Assembly (NCBI GenBank): GCA_026392575.1
Contig: JAPLBU010000070.1
Coordinates: forward strand, 1-7,871
DNA length: 7,871 bases
Reading direction: 5' to 3'
Source: Actinomycetota bacterium
GTDB taxonomy: Bacteria; Actinomycetota; Actinomycetes; S36-B12
Below the pieces are notes generated by a model, which was not told the DNA's origin, did not search any database, and saw only the letters and a list, made by a program, of their open reading frames with translations. The position numbers and the translations under genes are program-made. Below are positions 5,762 to 7,871 of this stretch, piece after piece; position 1 is the stretch's first letter; each line of letters begins with the position of its first letter.

Positions 5762-7871
5762 TCAGCTCAAGTCGACGAACCTCAGGTCGCCTCGGTACTG
5801 CAGCAGCAGGGCAACCGTCGCAGTCCAGCCCGTCTGATGACTGGCCCCGACACCATGCCCGTCATCGCCGTCGAAGTACTCGTAGAACGGGACGAGATCG
5901 CGCCAGTGCGGGTCGGTCTGGAAGTAGTCGTTGGCGCCGAACACCGGCCTTCGGCCCGTGGCATCACGCAGGCAGATCGCCGCCAGTCGGGCGGCCACGT
6001 CGTCAGCCGCCTCACCGACGGTCACCGCATGATCGGTGCCCGTCGGATCGTCGATCGTGACCGTGTCACCCAGGAACCGGGCGTAGGTGTTGAGTGACTG
6101 CACCAGGAGGAAGTTCATCGGGAACCAGATCGGCCCGCGCCAGTTGGAGTTGCCGCCGAACATGCGATTCCCGGACTCGGCCGGCTCGTAGCCGACGCTG
6201 TACTGCTCGCTCCCGACGTTGTAGGTGTAGGGCTGATCCAGGTGCTGCCGCGACAGCGAGCGGATGCCGAAGGGTGACAGGAACTGTGCAGGGTCGAGCA
6301 CCCGCTCGAGGATCCTGACGAGACGGTCCTCGTGGACAACCCCGACCATGCGGTGGGTGCCATCCCCACCCGAGACCCGCAGGCGCACCGAGCCGGGTGG
6401 CGCGTTGTATGCCGTGAGCAGGGCCTTCATCTGGGAGTCGATGGCCGACAGCTCGCCGTGAGCCGTCAAGGGGATCGAGATCGAGGCGAAGAGCGGCACG
6501 AGTGACTGCATCGAGAAGACCTCGAGTGACGTCGAATTCCCGTCCGGCAACGCGACGACGTCGTGGTAGAACCCGGTGGATTCGTTCCAGAGGCTGACGT
6601 TCCCCGAACCCATCTCCAGGGCATTGGCGATGAGCCAGGCATCCCACACCCAGCGGCCGAACATCCGGTCGTAGCCCGGTTCGTGGCGAGCCAACTCGAC
6701 CGTCATCTCGAGCATCTGCAGCAGCATCGTCGCGACCCACGACGTGCCATCGACCTGAGCCAGGGTGCCGCCCGTGGGTAGCGGCTGATCGCGATCGAAG
6801 ACCCCGATGTTGTCCATGCCGAGGAACCCACCCCCGAAGATGCCCCGCTTCGACTCGTCCTGCTGGTTCAGCCACCACATGACGTCGAGGGTGACGGAGC
6901 GGTACGCCGACGAAAGGAAGTCCAGGTCGCCGGTGCCCTTCGCCCGCCGATCGAGCTGGTAGACCTGCCACGCCGCCCATGCGTGCACCGGCGGATTCGT
7001 GTCGCCGAGGTTCCACTCGTAGGCGGGAATCTGCCCGTGCGGATGCTGGTACATCGATGACAGCAGGAGCAGCACCTGCTCCTTGGCGAAGTCGGGGTCG
7101 ACCATGGCCATCGTCACGCAGTGGAAGCCGAGGTCCCACGCCGCGTACCACGGGTACTCCCACGCGTCGGGCATGAGGATGATGTCCCGGTTGACGAGGT
7201 GCTGCCAGTCGGCGTTGCGACCGGACCACCTCTCATCGGGGGGCGCGGGCTGGGTCGGATCTCCCTGCAGCCATCGACGAACCTCGAAGTGGTAGTACTG
7301 CTTGCACCACAGGAGCCCCGCCAGGGCCTGGCGCTGCACCAACCGCTGGTCGTCGTCGAGGCTCGGGTCCGCCAGGGCCCCGTAGAACGCATCAGCCTCG
7401 GCGCGACGCGCGGCGAGAACGTCGTCCACGTCGTCGAACGGGAGCCTGAGATCGGCTGGCGCGAACCTGAGCGTGATGGTCATCGATGACCCGGGCTGCA
7501 GGATGGCCGATACGTGTGCGGCGGCCTTGCTGCCCTCCGAGCGGTCCACCGCCGAGGCGTCGCCCCGGACGATGAAGTCACCGATGCCGTCCTTGCTGTG
7601 AGCCGACTCGTTCGTCGACCCGAACAGTCGCTCGCTATTGGTCTCGTTCTCGCAGAAGACCAGGTCCGGGACATCGCCCGCGGAGCTCCTGACGTACAGC
7701 CAGCGATCCCCGATGGCCGGGTGCGCGGTATGGGCAACACCGTCACGCACCTTCGTGATGCGCGGCGCCGTGCCATCCGTCTCCCAGGACCAGGTGTTGC
7801 GATACCACAGGTGCGGCAGGACGTGGATGGGTGCCGCGTCGGGTCCCCTGTTGGTGACCGTGATGCGGCAG
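5762..7871 (-). CDS. GH63-type glycoside hydrolase (glucosidase, MGH1-like), 5' end outside window
   Basis: The last 702 residues of a large glucosidase are present; the open frame continues without a stop through 7871, so the start lies outside. The N-terminal visible part, ITVTNRGPDAAPIHVLPHLW then YRNTWSWE, looks like the beta-sandwich domain. From about 7350 downward it becomes an (alpha/alpha)6 barrel. GH63/GH37-like marks are AAWDLGFH, whose Asp (codon 7135-7133) is the likely general acid; NSNWRGPIW (WRGPIW at 6142-6125); and FYEYFDG, whose Glu (codon 5881-5879) sits where trehalase-like enzymes carry the catalytic base. These residue roles are by analogy. Family members cleave alpha-glucosidic bonds in oligosaccharides or compatible solutes such as glucosyl- or mannosylglycerate; this protein is longer than the known actinobacterial glucosylglycerate hydrolase. 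No signal peptide can be judged. A GTG at 7750 could be mistaken for the start but lies inside conserved sequence. Confidence 0.87.
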   Translation of the reverse strand, partial: CRITVTNRGPDAAPIHVLPHLWYRNTWSWETDGTAPRITKVRDGVAHTAHPAIGDRWLYVRSSAGDVPDLVFCENETNSERLFGSTNESAHSKDGIGDFIVRGDASAVDRSEGSKAAAHVSAILQPGSSMTITLRFAPADLRLPFDDVDDVLAARRAEADAFYGALADPSLDDDQRLVQRQALAGLLWCKQYYHFEVRRWLQGDPTQPAPPDERWSGRNADWQHLVNRDIILMPDAWEYPWYAAWDLGFHCVTMAMVDPDFAKEQVLLLLSSMYQHPHGQIPAYEWNLGDTNPPVHAWAAWQVYQLDRRAKGTGDLDFLSSAYRSVTLDVMWWLNQQDESKRGIFGGGFLGMDNIGVFDRDQPLPTGGTLAQVDGTSWVATMLLQMLEMTVELARHEPGYDRMFGRWVWDAWLIANALEMGSGNVSLWNESTGFYHDVVALPDGNSTSLEVFSMQSLVPLFASISIPLTAHGELSAIDSQMKALLTAYNAPPGSVRLRVSGGDGTHRMVGVVHEDRLVRILERVLDPAQFLSPFGIRSLSRQHLDQPYTYNVGSEQYSVGYEPAESGNRMFGGNSNWRGPIWFPMNFLLVQSLNTYARFLGDTVTIDDPTGTDHAVTVGEAADDVAARLAAICLRDATGRRPVFGANDYFQTDPHWRDLVPFYEYFDGDDGHGVGASHQTGWTATVALLLQYRGDLRFVDLS

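Noticed and set aside
6066..7229. Minus-strand open frame of 387 codons inside the glucosidase gene
   Set aside because: Different frame of the same strand; composition is Arg/Gly/Pro-rich and the glucosidase frame holds all conserved motifs.
7748..7750. GTG at 7750 as start of the glucosidase
   Set aside because: The frame continues upstream to the window edge with family-like sequence (PHLWYRNTWSWE), so this codon is internal.
1..7871. Mobile element, CRISPR array, tRNA, rRNA or defence system
   Set aside because: No transposase, integrase, direct repeat array, tRNA-like fold or toxin/nuclease motif was seen; the broken genes are not flanked by repeats or target-site duplications.

Overview
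The window is high-GC DNA with actinobacterial gene content, G/C-rich third codon positions and occasional GTG starts. From position 1 to about 4840 the gene order matches a segment I recall from Mycobacterium tuberculosis: Rv2841c nusA, Rv2842c rimP, Rv2843, Rv2844 (both plus strand there), then Rv2845c proS. The genus cannot be told from this alone; the placement is Actinomycetota.

Layout. On the minus strand, rimP (267-812) is followed 4 bases later by the start of nusA (262 to beyond the window edge). Divergent from rimP, on the plus strand, is a two-gene unit: a Tat-type lipoprotein precursor gene (897-1344, reading frame broken near 1116-1145) and an overlapping DUF4439 ferritin-like gene (1341-1751). 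Convergent with it is a minus-strand run in the order proS (4842 to 3243), HAD hydrolase (3241 to 2528), TSUP permease (2525 to 1740), with gaps of only 1-2 bases. The HAD and TSUP genes are extra relative to the M. tuberculosis order. Upstream, also on the minus strand, are an SDR oxidoreductase gene (5671 to 4911, frameshifted near 5520) and a large GH63-type glucosidase gene (start beyond the window, ending at 5762).

How the genes work together. nusA and rimP form the classic transcription/ribosome-maturation operon. proS supplies prolyl-tRNA and heads a tightly packed unit with a phosphatase-like HAD protein and a small-anion or sulfur-compound exporter of the TSUP family. The glucosidase and SDR may belong to a carbohydrate-related pair, but they are 90 bases apart and the link is weak.

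The most striking feature is that three of the eight loci have broken frames. proS has lost roughly 55 codons of its anticodon-binding domain together with its frame, the lipoprotein gene carries a one-base frame change, and the SDR gene carries another. proS is normally essential, so the simplest reading is consensus/assembly error or strain mixture, and real decay needs read-level proof. I found no new defence system, mobile element, CRISPR array, tRNA or rRNA. Apart from these disruptions the region looks like ordinary actinobacterial core genome.
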